Assembly: GCA_900544675.1 (NCBI GenBank)
Contig: UQVZ01000010.1
Span: 30,596-94,595 of the forward strand
From: an uncultured Bacteroides sp.
GTDB lineage: Bacteria > Bacteroidota > Bacteroidia > Bacteroidales > Bacteroidaceae
Length of the DNA stretch: 64,000 bases
Reading direction: 5' to 3'
Shown here: positions 8,545-16,692 of the stretch, in pieces
Numbering within the stretch: the first letter of the stretch is position 1
Layout of the letters: each line of letters starts with the position of its first letter
The notes under the pieces: generated by a model
Databases searched by the model: none
Told to the model about the DNA's origin: nothing
What the model saw: the letters and a program-made list of their open reading frames with translations, nothing else
Program-made: the position numbers and the translations under genes

Positions 8545-10287
8545 TTATTTCTTGCTGATTTTGCTCCAGGTGTCTTTCAGCGATACGGTGCGGTTGAACA
8601 CCAGATGGCCGGGAGCCGACTCCTTGTCCGGAGTAAAGTAACCGATGCGCTGGAACTGCAGGTAGTCGAGCGGCTTGGTATCGGCAAGGAACTTCTCTAC
8701 GTAGCATTCCTTCAGCACGTGCAGCGAGTCGGGGTTAATCATTTCCTGCATGGCTTCCAGTGCCGAGCAGTTCTTTTCCTCGCGGATGGCTGCCATGGCG
8801 TCGCGCGGGTTCTCTTCTTTCCACAAGCGGTCGTACAGACGTACCTCGGCTTTCAGGCAATGGTTGCAGCTTACCCAGTGCAGGGTTCCTTTCACCTTGC
8901 GGTTGGCTTCGGGCATGCCGCTCTTCGTGTTCGGGTCGTATTCGGCGTATACTTCCACCACGTTGCCGTTCTCGTCTTTCTTGCATCCCGTGCATTTCAC
9001 GATGTAAGCGTTCTTCAGTCGTACTTCCTGTCCCGGCGTCATGCGGAAGTATTTCTTCGGCGCGTCTTCCATGAAGTCATCGCGCTCCATCCACAACTCG
9101 CGGCTGAACTCGATGATGTGGGTAGGCGAGTTCGGGTCTTCCGGATTGTTGATGGCTTCCATTTCCTCTACCTTTCCTTCGGGATAGTTGGTCAGAATCA
9201 GTTTGACCGGATTCAGTACAGCCGATACGCGGGTGGCACGTGTGTTGAGGTCTTCGCGCACGGCACTTTCCAGCAGGGCGAAGTCGTTCAGCGCATCGTA
9301 GGTAGTGTAGCCGATTTTATCGATGAACTTATGGATGGACTCGGGCGAATAGCCACGGCGGCGGAAACCGCAGATGGTCGGCATGCGCGGGTCGTCCCAT
9401 CCGTCTACCAGCCCTTCTTTTACCAGAATCAGCAGGTTGCGCTTGCTCATCAGGGTATAGCTCAGGTTCAGTTTGTTGAACTCGTATTGGTGCGGACGGT
9501 TATCGTCCAGGTCTTTGCCTTCTTTCACCCAGTCGACGAACAAGTCGTATAAGGGGCGGTGAACCACGAACTCCAGCGTGCAAAGCGAGTGGGTCACTCC
9601 TTCGAAATAGTCGCTTTGGCCGTGTGCGAAGTCATACATCGGATAGGCTTTCCATTTATCGCCCGTGCGGTGGTGAGGTGTTTTCACTACACGGTAGATA
9701 ATCGGGTCGCGGAAGTGCATGTTCGGGTTAGCCATGTCAATCTTGGCACGGAGCACCATCTTGCCCTCTTCTATTTCTCCGGCATTCATCTTTTGGAACA
9801 GTTCCAGGCTTTCTTCAATGGGTCGGTTGCGGTAGGGACTTTCTATACCCGGCTGGGTAGGCGTTCCTTTTTGGGCGGCTATCTCTTCCGAGGTCTGTTC
9901 GTCAATGTAAGCCTTGCCTTCCTTGATGAGGCGGATGGCAAAGTCCCACAACTGCTGGAAGTAGTCCGAGGCATAATATTCGTGTCCCCACTGGAATCCC
10001 AGCCATTGGATGTCTTCCTTGATGGCTTCCACGTATTCCATGTCTTCTTTCGTGGGGTTGGTGTCGTCGAAGCGCAGGTTACATACGCCTCCGTATTTTT
10101 TGGCAATGCCAAAGTCCATGCAGATAGCTTTGGCATGTCCGATATGCAAGTATCCGTTAGGCTCGGGCGGGAAGCGGGTCTGTATCCTTCCGCCGTTCTT
10201 GCCTTCTTTTAAATCTTTCTCTACAATCTGTTCGATGAAGTTCAGGCTTTTCTTTTCCGAACTTTCCGTTGCATTCATTTCAGTCAT
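8545..10287 (-). CDS. glnS: glutaminyl-tRNA synthetase
   Basis: A 580-residue class I aminoacyl-tRNA synthetase charging tRNA-Gln with glutamine. The HIGH motif appears as PNGYLHIGHAKAI (about 44-56) and the KMSKS-equivalent as LSYTLMSKRNLL (about 271-282), followed by the GWDDPRMPT segment and the all-beta anticodon-binding C-terminal half. Length and layout fit GlnRS and not GluRS. A possible -7 box TATTTTTG (minus strand, 10316-10323) lies about 30 bases upstream of the ATG. Confidence 0.96.
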   Translation of the reverse strand: MTEMNATESSEKKSLNFIEQIVEKDLKEGKNGGRIQTRFPPEPNGYLHIGHAKAICMDFGIAKKYGGVCNLRFDDTNPTKEDMEYVEAIKEDIQWLGFQWGHEYYASDYFQQLWDFAIRLIKEGKAYIDEQTSEEIAAQKGTPTQPGIESPYRNRPIEESLELFQKMNAGEIEEGKMVLRAKIDMANPNMHFRDPIIYRVVKTPHHRTGDKWKAYPMYDFAHGQSDYFEGVTHSLCTLEFVVHRPLYDLFVDWVKEGKDLDDNRPHQYEFNKLNLSYTLMSKRNLLILVKEGLVDGWDDPRMPTICGFRRRGYSPESIHKFIDKIGYTTYDALNDFALLESAVREDLNTRATRVSAVLNPVKLILTNYPEGKVEEMEAINNPEDPNSPTHIIEFSRELWMERDDFMEDAPKKYFRMTPGQEVRLKNAYIVKCTGCKKDENGNVVEVYAEYDPNTKSGMPEANRKVKGTLHWVSCNHCLKAEVRLYDRLWKEENPRDAMAAIREEKNCSALEAMQEMINPDSLHVLKECYVEKFLADTKPLDYLQFQRIGYFTPDKESAPGHLVFNRTVSLKDTWSKISKK

Positions 10288-10512
10288 AACGCTATTGTTT
10301 TACACTTATCGGATGCAAAAATAGTGATTCTCTTTCTAAATAGAAAATCTTCTTAAATTGAAATTGAAAAAGGATGTAGCCTCATGCCTAATCTGTTGTG
10401 CTTATCTTTCCTTTCGTAACTAGTTGCGATAGCGTATGAATATAGATGTAGAAGGGTGCGAATATACTTGCATGAGGCAATGCTTTTATATGCCGTTAAA
10501 AGGCATTTAGGA

Positions 10513-11214
10513 TTACTGTGCCGTTTGCAGTTTGTTCATGTTGCTTTGGGCTATCGAGATAAATTCCTTAATCATGGGATTTTCTTTGAACGAGGCAGGA
10601 GCTCCGTCAATGATTTCTTGCATGACAGGAGTCAGAACAGGATAAGGCATCCCGTAACACATAATAATGAACACTTCCGGACCCAGCACGTTTTCGTAAT
10701 TGGACTGAATAAAGGTTTTAGCAAGGCTGTCTACTTGATTGGATAACAAGGTACGTTGTTTCTCGATTTCATGGTGTACTTTATCTGGGTCTTGTCCGTC
10801 TAGAATCATGCGTGCCTCCATGTGTTCTACTTCATCCGCACGGTCGCTCAGCGAATTTCGTTTCATGATGAAATCGTTGAAGCTATCGTTCAATGGCGTA
10901 CCTTTGATGGTAAAACCTGCATTGTTGATGTTGATGTCGATTTTTCCTTTTTCGATGACTACCGGCATAATGCATCTGTCATCCATAAACAGGGAGGCAA
11001 CTACCGTAGAGTCTACTTTCCCTTCCATTTTGAAAAGTCCATGTATTACTTCTGCTGAGTCGATATTGACCAATTGAGCGCCTGAAGGCACTTTGATAAA
11101 AAGCATTTTTCCGTCCAGACTTGAAACTGAGGAAACACCTTCTATCCTGTATTTTTTACCGCATGAAGTAAGAATTGCGGCACAAATAAGCATGAACAAA
11201 TACCATCTATACAT
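10513..11214 (-). CDS. DUF4369-type lipoprotein
   Basis: A 233-residue protein with a lipoprotein signal ending in ILTSC (Cys18). The beta-rich segment YRIEGVSSVSSLDGKMLFIK onwards, followed by charged helices, has the same organisation as the N-terminal half of the TlpA-like protein at 1104-2198, namely DUF4369 plus helical linker. It lacks the thioredoxin domain and its WCGPC motif. It could be a stand-alone paralogue or a product of thioredoxin-domain loss; no leftover thioredoxin sequence was noticed downstream. Function unknown. Confidence 0.72.
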   Translation of the reverse strand: MYRWYLFMLICAAILTSCGKKYRIEGVSSVSSLDGKMLFIKVPSGAQLVNIDSAEVIHGLFKMEGKVDSTVVASLFMDDRCIMPVVIEKGKIDININNAGFTIKGTPLNDSFNDFIMKRNSLSDRADEVEHMEARMILDGQDPDKVHHEIEKQRTLLSNQVDSLAKTFIQSNYENVLGPEVFIIMCYGMPYPVLTPVMQEIIDGAPASFKENPMIKEFISIAQSNMNKLQTAQ

Positions 11215-11342
11215 GAAATAAGCCTTTATGATTCACGGAGGCAAAGGTATAATGTTTCGATTTTTCGAGGAAATAAATTACCAAAAATTAAACTTAATAG
11301 AGGATTATTACTGAATATACGTGTTCGGAACGCTTTTTTCCG

Positions 11343-11350
11343 TATCTTTG
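11343..11350 (+). promoter_or_regulatory. -7 box (TATCTTTG) for the first S46 peptidase
   Basis: TATCTTTG matches TAnnTTTG and lies 55 bases before the ATG at 11406. No clear TTTG occurs at the -33 position. Confidence 0.45.
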
Positions 11351-11405
11351 TTCGCTGAATCGAAATGAAAATGAAATAATAAATAGTAAAATTAGCAAGA
11401 AAGAC

Positions 11406-13571
11406 ATGAGAAAACTGAAACTATTGGCGTTTGCACTGATTTGTGCGGTATTCTCGCCGGTGAAAGCCGACGAGGGTATGTGGCTCCTTCAGTTGATGCA
11501 GGAGCAGAATCTTGCCGACCGGATGAAGGCAAGAGGGTTAAAGATGGATATTGACGGCATTTACAGCCCCAATCAGGTGGCGTTGAAGGATGCGGTAGGC
11601 ATCTTCGGACGTGGATGTACGGGAGAAATCATTTCGCCCGACGGTCTGATATTGACCAACCACCATTGCGGATACGACGCTATCCAGCAACACAGCTCGG
11701 TGGAGCACGACTACCTGACCGACGGTTTCTGGGCAAAGAGCCGTGCCGAAGAACTTCCTACGCCGGGACTGACATTCAAGTTTGTGGAACGCATCGTGGA
11801 TGTTACCGACAAGGTAAACCAGGACATCAAGGACGGAAAGGTGAGCGAACTCAACTCGTTCGGCTCGGAATACCTGGGCAAGCTGGCGGACGAAGAACTG
11901 AAAAAGAGCGACCTGAAAGGAAAACCGGGCATTACGGCATTGGCTTTGCCTTTCTATCAGGGAAACAAATTCTACCTGTTCTACATCAAGACGTATAGCG
12001 ATGTGCGCATGGTAGCTGCTCCTCCTTCGTCTATCGGTAAGTTCGGAGGCGAGACCGATAACTGGATGTGGCCGCGTCATACGGGCGACTTTTCGATGTT
12101 CCGTATCTATGCCGACAAGGACGGCAATCCTGCCGCATACAGCCCCGAGAATGTTCCCTTGAAGGTGAAGAAGCATCTTGCCATTTCGTTGAAAGGCTTG
12201 CAGGAAGGCGACTATGCGATGATTATGGGATTCCCCGGCAGCACAAGCCGTTATCTGACGCAGAGCGAAGTGAAATTGCGCATGGAAGGTACCAACACGC
12301 CGCGCATCCAGGTGCGCGAGGCACGCCAGAATGTATTGCGGAAAGAAATGGCGGCCAGCGACAAGGTGCGTATCCAGTATGCCAGCAAGTTCGCTTCTTC
12401 CAGCAACTATTGGAAGAACTCCATCGGCATGAACAAGGCGATTATCGACAATCGTGTGCTGGAGACCAAGGCGGAACAGGAAGCCAACTTCGCCCGCTTT
12501 GCCAAGGAAAAGAACGATGCCGACTATGCTTCGGTGGTAGCTAAAATCAACGATTACGTGGCAAGAGTGACTCCGATAGCCAAGCAGATGACGTATTTCA
12601 GCGAAACCTTCCGTTCGGGCATCGAGTTCGGAGCCACTTATCTGATATTCGATAACCTGAAAGCGGCGTTGGAGAAGAACAAGAAGAAGGATATCGAAAA
12701 GGCTATCGAACAATTGAAGGAAGGCTATGCCAACGTGCATAACAAGGATTACGACCACGAAGTGGACCGCAAGGTAGCGAAAGTGCTGATTCCGCTTTAT
12801 GCGCAGAGTGTGCCGGCAGACGCGCTTCCCGCTTTTTACGAAACAATCAAAACTCAATTTGGTGGCGATTACAATGCTTATATCGACGCGCTGTATGATA
12901 CCAGCATCTTTGCCAACCAGAAGAATTTCGATGCGTTCATTGCCAATCCCACGGTAGAAGCTATCAACAATGATTTGGCTATCCAGTATTCTACCAGCAA
13001 GAACGCTATGGCGAAAAAGCTGTACGAAGATTATGATAAGGCTTGCGGCGACATCGACCTGCTGCATAAAACATACGTACGCGGACTGTGCGAAATGTAT
13101 GCTCCCACACCGAAAGCTCCGGACGCAAACTTCACTATCCGTCTGACTTACGGCAACGTGAAATCGTATGACCCGAAAGACGGCGTGCACTATAAATATT
13201 ACACTACGCTGAAGGGAGTAATGGAGAAGGAAGATCCCAATAATCCGGAGTTTGTCGTACCTGCCAAGTTGAAAGAGCTGTACGCTACGAAGAACTACGG
13301 CCGCTATGCATTGCCTAACGGCGAAATGCCGACCTGTTTCCTGACTACCAACGACATTACGGGCGGTAATTCCGGTTCGCCGGTAATGAACGGCAACGGC
13401 GAATTGATTGGCGCAGCCTTCGACGGCAACTGGGAATCGCTTTCGGGCGACATCAATTTCGATAACAACCTGCAGCGTTGCATCGCCGTAGACATCCGTT
13501 ATGTGTTGTTCCTCGTCGAGAAACTGGGCGGTTGCAAGAACCTGATTGATGAAATGACAATTGTAGAATAA
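11406..13571 (+). CDS. S46 dipeptidyl-peptidase, DPP7-like
   Basis: A 721-residue periplasmic serine peptidase that releases dipeptides from the N-termini of peptides. A signal peptide covers about 1-21 (cleavage near VKA-DEG). The catalytic triad region is visible as TNHHCGY (His at 86/87), GDFSMFR (Asp228) and GGNSGSPV (Ser656). The residue 18 positions after the catalytic Ser is Gly674 (AFDGNWE). In Porphyromonas enzymes Gly at this position marks DPP7, with hydrophobic P1 preference, whereas Arg marks DPP11. It is the first of a tandem pair of equal length and probably supplies dipeptides from dietary or host protein. Confidence 0.9.
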   Translation: MRKLKLLAFALICAVFSPVKADEGMWLLQLMQEQNLADRMKARGLKMDIDGIYSPNQVALKDAVGIFGRGCTGEIISPDGLILTNHHCGYDAIQQHSSVEHDYLTDGFWAKSRAEELPTPGLTFKFVERIVDVTDKVNQDIKDGKVSELNSFGSEYLGKLADEELKKSDLKGKPGITALALPFYQGNKFYLFYIKTYSDVRMVAAPPSSIGKFGGETDNWMWPRHTGDFSMFRIYADKDGNPAAYSPENVPLKVKKHLAISLKGLQEGDYAMIMGFPGSTSRYLTQSEVKLRMEGTNTPRIQVREARQNVLRKEMAASDKVRIQYASKFASSSNYWKNSIGMNKAIIDNRVLETKAEQEANFARFAKEKNDADYASVVAKINDYVARVTPIAKQMTYFSETFRSGIEFGATYLIFDNLKAALEKNKKKDIEKAIEQLKEGYANVHNKDYDHEVDRKVAKVLIPLYAQSVPADALPAFYETIKTQFGGDYNAYIDALYDTSIFANQKNFDAFIANPTVEAINNDLAIQYSTSKNAMAKKLYEDYDKACGDIDLLHKTYVRGLCEMYAPTPKAPDANFTIRLTYGNVKSYDPKDGVHYKYYTTLKGVMEKEDPNNPEFVVPAKLKELYATKNYGRYALPNGEMPTCFLTTNDITGGNSGSPVMNGNGELIGAAFDGNWESLSGDINFDNNLQRCIAVDIRYVLFLVEKLGGCKNLIDEMTIVE

Positions 13572-13587
13572 AAATAGTCTGAATCTG

Positions 13588-13674
13588 TTTCACCACGGAT
13601 TACACAGATTCTTTTTGTCTATATATAATATATAGGTATAGGAAGAATGGATTTGTGTATTCTGTGGTGAACTT
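13588..13674. repeat. long imperfect inverted repeat between the two S46 genes
   Basis: GTTTCACCACGGATTACACA (from about 13588) and a closely matching reverse complement ending in TGTGTATTCTGTGGTGAAC (to about 13674) flank an AT-rich centre. The arms belong to the CACCACAGATTACACAGATT-like sequence seen again near 60.4 and 61.4 kb. It could fold into a cruciform or RNA hairpin between the two peptidase genes. Confidence 0.6.
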
Positions 13675-13687
13675 TTAATGAAGCATT

Positions 13688-15853
13688 ATGAAGAAAACTA
13701 TATTGACCACATTGTTGGCTTCGTGCCTTTTTACGGCGTATGCCGATGAAGGCATGTGGATGCTGACCGACCTGAAAAAGCAGAACGCGGCGGTGATGCA
13801 GGACTTAGGGCTGGATATCAGCATGGACGAGGTGTATTGTTCCGACGATATCAGCCTGAAGGATGCCGTCGTACATTTCGGCGGAGGATGTACGGGAGAA
13901 GTGGTATCGGCAGAAGGTCTGGTGCTCACCAATCATCATTGCGGATACGGATACATCCAGCAGCACAGTTCGGTGGAGCATGATTACTTGACCGACGGGT
14001 TTTGGGCAAATTCGTATGCCGAAGAGCTTCCCTGCAAGGGACTGACCGTTACTTTTATCGACCGTATTCTGGATGTGACCGATTATGTGCTGGAACAGTT
14101 GAAGAAAGACGATGACCCCGAAGGACTGAATTATCTTTCACCTTCGTATCTGGAGAAAGTGGCTGAGCGTTTCGCCAAGAAAGAGAAAATCAAGACCGAT
14201 GATTTTACCCGCCTGGAGTTGAAACCGTTCTATGGTGCCAACAAATATTATCTTTTCGTCAAGACGGTTTATAAGGACATCCGTATGGTAGGCGCTCCTC
14301 CTTCGTCTATCGGTAAGTTCGGCGCGGATACCGATAACTGGATGTGGCCGCGCCATTGCGGTGATTTTTCCATTTTCCGTATCTATGCGTCGAAAGACGG
14401 GAAGCCTGCCCTTTACTCGGCGGAGAATGTGCCCCTCAAGGTGAAGAAGCATCTGACCATCAACCTGAAAGGTGTAAAGGAAGGCGATTTTACTTTCGTA
14501 ATGGGATTTCCCGGACGTAACTGGCGATATATGATTAGCGACGAGGTGGAAGAACGCATGAACACGACCAACTTTATGCGCGATACCGTGCGCGGCGTGC
14601 GGCTTCGGGTGTTGGGTGAAGAAATGGCAAAGGATGCCAAGACACGTATCCAGTATGCCGCCAAGTATGCTTCGTCCGCCAATTATTGGAAGAATGCTAT
14701 CGGCATGAATGAAGGGCTGGTGCGTCTGAAAGTGCTCGATCGCAAGAAAGCGGAGCAGGAACGTCTGTTGGCTTACGGGAAGGAAACAGGAAACGAGGCC
14801 TATCGTCAGGCATACGATGCTATCCGTGAGATTGTAGCGAAACGTCATGACGCCGTCTACCATCAGCAAGCCATTTACGAAGCCTTGATGCTGGGCACGG
14901 AGTTTTCGAAGATTCCGGATACCGACGCTTTGCTGAAGGCTTTGGAGAAAGGCAATAAGAAAGACATCGCTCAAGAAGTTTCGGCACTGAAAGCGGCGGG
15001 ACTGAAATTCTTCAATAAAGACTATAATGCGGAAGTGGACCGGAAAGTATCGAAGCAATTGATTGCCCTCTATGCCCGGCTGATTCCGGAAGCTCAGCGC
15101 ATCAGCATCTTTCAGGTGATAGACGGAGAGTTCGGCGGAAACACCGATGCTTTTGTCGATGCTTGTTTCGACCGTTCCGTTTTCCGTTCGTCCGAAGCTT
15201 GGGAAGCTTTCTTGAGCCATCCGGATGCCGGTGAATTGAAAAATGACCTGATGGTGCAATATGCCCGTTCGGTAAAAGAAGGTTATCAGGCTACGGGGAA
15301 GGAGATGGAAGCCGAGACCCAGGCATACAACCGCGCGCACAAGACTTGGGTGGCAGGTATGATAGCCTTGAGGCAGAAGGAAGGGAAACTGATTTATCCC
15401 GACGCCAATTCTACCCTGCGTCTGACTTACGGTAAAATCGGTTCGTATGAGCCTGCCGACGGGGAAGAATATCTGTATTATACCACGCTGAAGGGCGTGA
15501 TGGAGAAGGAAGATCCCGGTAATCCCGAATTTATTGTTCCGGAGAAATTGAAGGAATTGTATCGTAACAAGGATTTCGGACCCTACGCCATGCCCGACGG
15601 ACGCATGCCCGTATGCTTTGCGACGGGCACTGACAATACAGGAGGCAACTCAGGTTCACCTGTATTCAATGCGAAAGGAGAATTGATAGGCATTGCGTTC
15701 GACCGTAATTACGAAGGGTTGACGGGTGATATCGCCTACAATCCCCAGCTTCAGCGAGCCGCCTGTGTGGATATTCGCTATGTGTTGTTCATTATCGACA
15801 AGTATGCGGGCATACAGCGGTTGATAGATGAAATGACCATTAATAAAAATTGA
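13688..15853 (+). CDS. S46 dipeptidyl-peptidase, DPP11-like
   Basis: A 721-residue paralogue of the gene just upstream, with a signal peptide at about 1-19 (YA-DEG). Triad positions are TNHHCGY (His 83/84), GDFSIFR (Asp226) and GGNSGSPV (Ser655). Arg673 lies 18 residues after the catalytic serine in AFDRNYEG. This matches the Ser655/Arg673 numbering of Porphyromonas gingivalis DPP11, in which the arginine gives preference for Asp or Glu at P1. Together the pair would cover hydrophobic and acidic dipeptides. It lies 116 bases after the DPP7-like gene and ends at a strong terminator. Confidence 0.91.
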   Translation: MKKTILTTLLASCLFTAYADEGMWMLTDLKKQNAAVMQDLGLDISMDEVYCSDDISLKDAVVHFGGGCTGEVVSAEGLVLTNHHCGYGYIQQHSSVEHDYLTDGFWANSYAEELPCKGLTVTFIDRILDVTDYVLEQLKKDDDPEGLNYLSPSYLEKVAERFAKKEKIKTDDFTRLELKPFYGANKYYLFVKTVYKDIRMVGAPPSSIGKFGADTDNWMWPRHCGDFSIFRIYASKDGKPALYSAENVPLKVKKHLTINLKGVKEGDFTFVMGFPGRNWRYMISDEVEERMNTTNFMRDTVRGVRLRVLGEEMAKDAKTRIQYAAKYASSANYWKNAIGMNEGLVRLKVLDRKKAEQERLLAYGKETGNEAYRQAYDAIREIVAKRHDAVYHQQAIYEALMLGTEFSKIPDTDALLKALEKGNKKDIAQEVSALKAAGLKFFNKDYNAEVDRKVSKQLIALYARLIPEAQRISIFQVIDGEFGGNTDAFVDACFDRSVFRSSEAWEAFLSHPDAGELKNDLMVQYARSVKEGYQATGKEMEAETQAYNRAHKTWVAGMIALRQKEGKLIYPDANSTLRLTYGKIGSYEPADGEEYLYYTTLKGVMEKEDPGNPEFIVPEKLKELYRNKDFGPYAMPDGRMPVCFATGTDNTGGNSGSPVFNAKGELIGIAFDRNYEGLTGDIAYNPQLQRAACVDIRYVLFIIDKYAGIQRLIDEMTINKN

Positions 15854-15863
15854 TGTGAATAGA

Positions 15864-15908
15864 AAAAAGTCAGAAGAAGTTGCGGGTAGTAACTTCTTCT
15901 GACTTTTT
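15864..15908. terminator. bidirectional terminator
   Basis: A perfect 18-bp inverted repeat (15864-15881 and 15891-15908) with a 9-base loop and A/T tracts on both outer sides. It separates the DPP11-like gene from the converging membrane-protein gene. Confidence 0.88.
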
Positions 15909-15915
15909 AATAGAT

Positions 15916-16260
15916 TCAATTCTTTTCTTTCTCTTCTTCCTGCGGGATGCGGAATGCTGTATAGAGTTCCAGTACGGCGGCGATGGTAAGGCACAACACC
16001 CATTCGTTACGATGCCAGAGAATCATCATGATACCGGTCAGGACCAGCAGGCAAGCTCCTAAAATTTGTTGACGGCGCAAACGTTTGATAATCACATTTT
16101 GTCCGTGATATCCGCTCATGACTTGCACATACGCGAACAGGACAGCTCCTGCCAGGTACACATACGGAGCCCATACGGCTTGGGTAATTTGGATGATAGC
16201 CCCTGCCAGAATCAGGACGGCACCGATAACGGTCATTGCCGGATAATATTTATTCATCAT
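15916..16260 (-). CDS. small four-helix membrane protein, unknown function
   Basis: A 114-residue protein with four hydrophobic stretches (about 8-25, 29-48, 64-82 and 86-103) and a charged C-terminal tail (QEEEKEKN). A basic loop (IIKRLRRQQ) between the second and third helices suggests it faces the cytoplasm. I do not recognise a family. Its ATG overlaps the stop of the upstream FtsB-like gene by four bases (ATGA), so it is translationally coupled to a division protein. Confidence 0.75.
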   Translation of the reverse strand: MMNKYYPAMTVIGAVLILAGAIIQITQAVWAPYVYLAGAVLFAYVQVMSGYHGQNVIIKRLRRQQILGACLLVLTGIMMILWHRNEWVLCLTIAAVLELYTAFRIPQEEEKEKN

Positions 16261-16571
16261 TTCTTGTTCAGGTTTTCTTCGAAGATATAGATATCCTCGT
16301 TTGGTTTCTTCATCAGGTATTTCTCACGCGCCACTTGTTCCAGCATCTCCGGATTCGAAGTCAGTTCTTTCAGTTCTTCACTGCTTTTCTCGTACTGTTC
16401 ACGGTAATGCTTGATTTCGCGCTTCAGTTCATAGATTTCACGTTTGTGCCTGACGCGTTGTATCAGGCTGTTTTCTTCGTCTAATACGCCGATAATCAGC
16501 AGAAATGCCAAAATCGTTATCAGGTATTTATGGCGGCGAATGTAGTTCCACACGGCTTTCAGTTTGCTCAT
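16257..16571 (-). CDS. FtsB/DivIC-like cell-division protein
   Basis: A 104-residue bitopic protein: a short basic N-terminus, one membrane helix (about 16-34), then a coiled coil (IYELKREIKHYREQYEKSSEELKEL) ending in the SNPEMLEQVAREKYLMKKPNE motif. That motif, with the REKYLMK(K/R)P(N/G)E core, is characteristic of septum formation initiators, which bridge FtsL and FtsQ in the divisome. The ATG at 16571 is preferred because a TATCTTTG -7 box lies at 16602-16609 and an in-frame ATG at 16604 would fall inside that promoter. It is divergent from dnaX. Confidence 0.85.
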   Translation of the reverse strand: MSKLKAVWNYIRRHKYLITILAFLLIIGVLDEENSLIQRVRHKREIYELKREIKHYREQYEKSSEELKELTSNPEMLEQVAREKYLMKKPNEDIYIFEENLNKK

Positions 16572-16601
16572 ATCGAAAAGGTTTATGCTCGGATAATGGG
16601 A

Positions 16602-16609
16602 CAAAGATA
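16602..16609 (-). promoter_or_regulatory. -7 box (TATCTTTG) for the FtsB-like gene
   Basis: On the minus strand TATCTTTG matches TAnnTTTG and lies about 30 bases upstream of the chosen ATG at 16571. It is divergent from the dnaX -7 box about 45 bases away. Confidence 0.5.
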
Positions 16610-16652
16610 AAAAGATTTCGCGGCAACTCCTTAAGAAAACCGAGATTTTATG

Positions 16653-16660
16653 TACTTTTG
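16653..16660 (+). promoter_or_regulatory. -7 box (TACTTTTG) for dnaX
   Basis: TACTTTTG matches TAnnTTTG and lies 33 bases before the dnaX ATG. There is no convincing TTTG at the -33 position. Confidence 0.48.
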
Positions 16661-16692
16661 TACTATTGAACTAAATCAACAGCATCGGAAGT

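Noticed and set aside
11538..13190. Long open frame (about 550 codons) on the minus strand through the DPP7-like gene
   Set aside because: It is the antisense shadow of a well-supported peptidase gene; its protein is rich in His, Arg and Phe with no domain or start signal.
14138..15340. About 400 codons open on the minus strand in the DPP11-like gene
   Set aside because: Same antisense artefact caused by the codon use of the real plus-strand gene.
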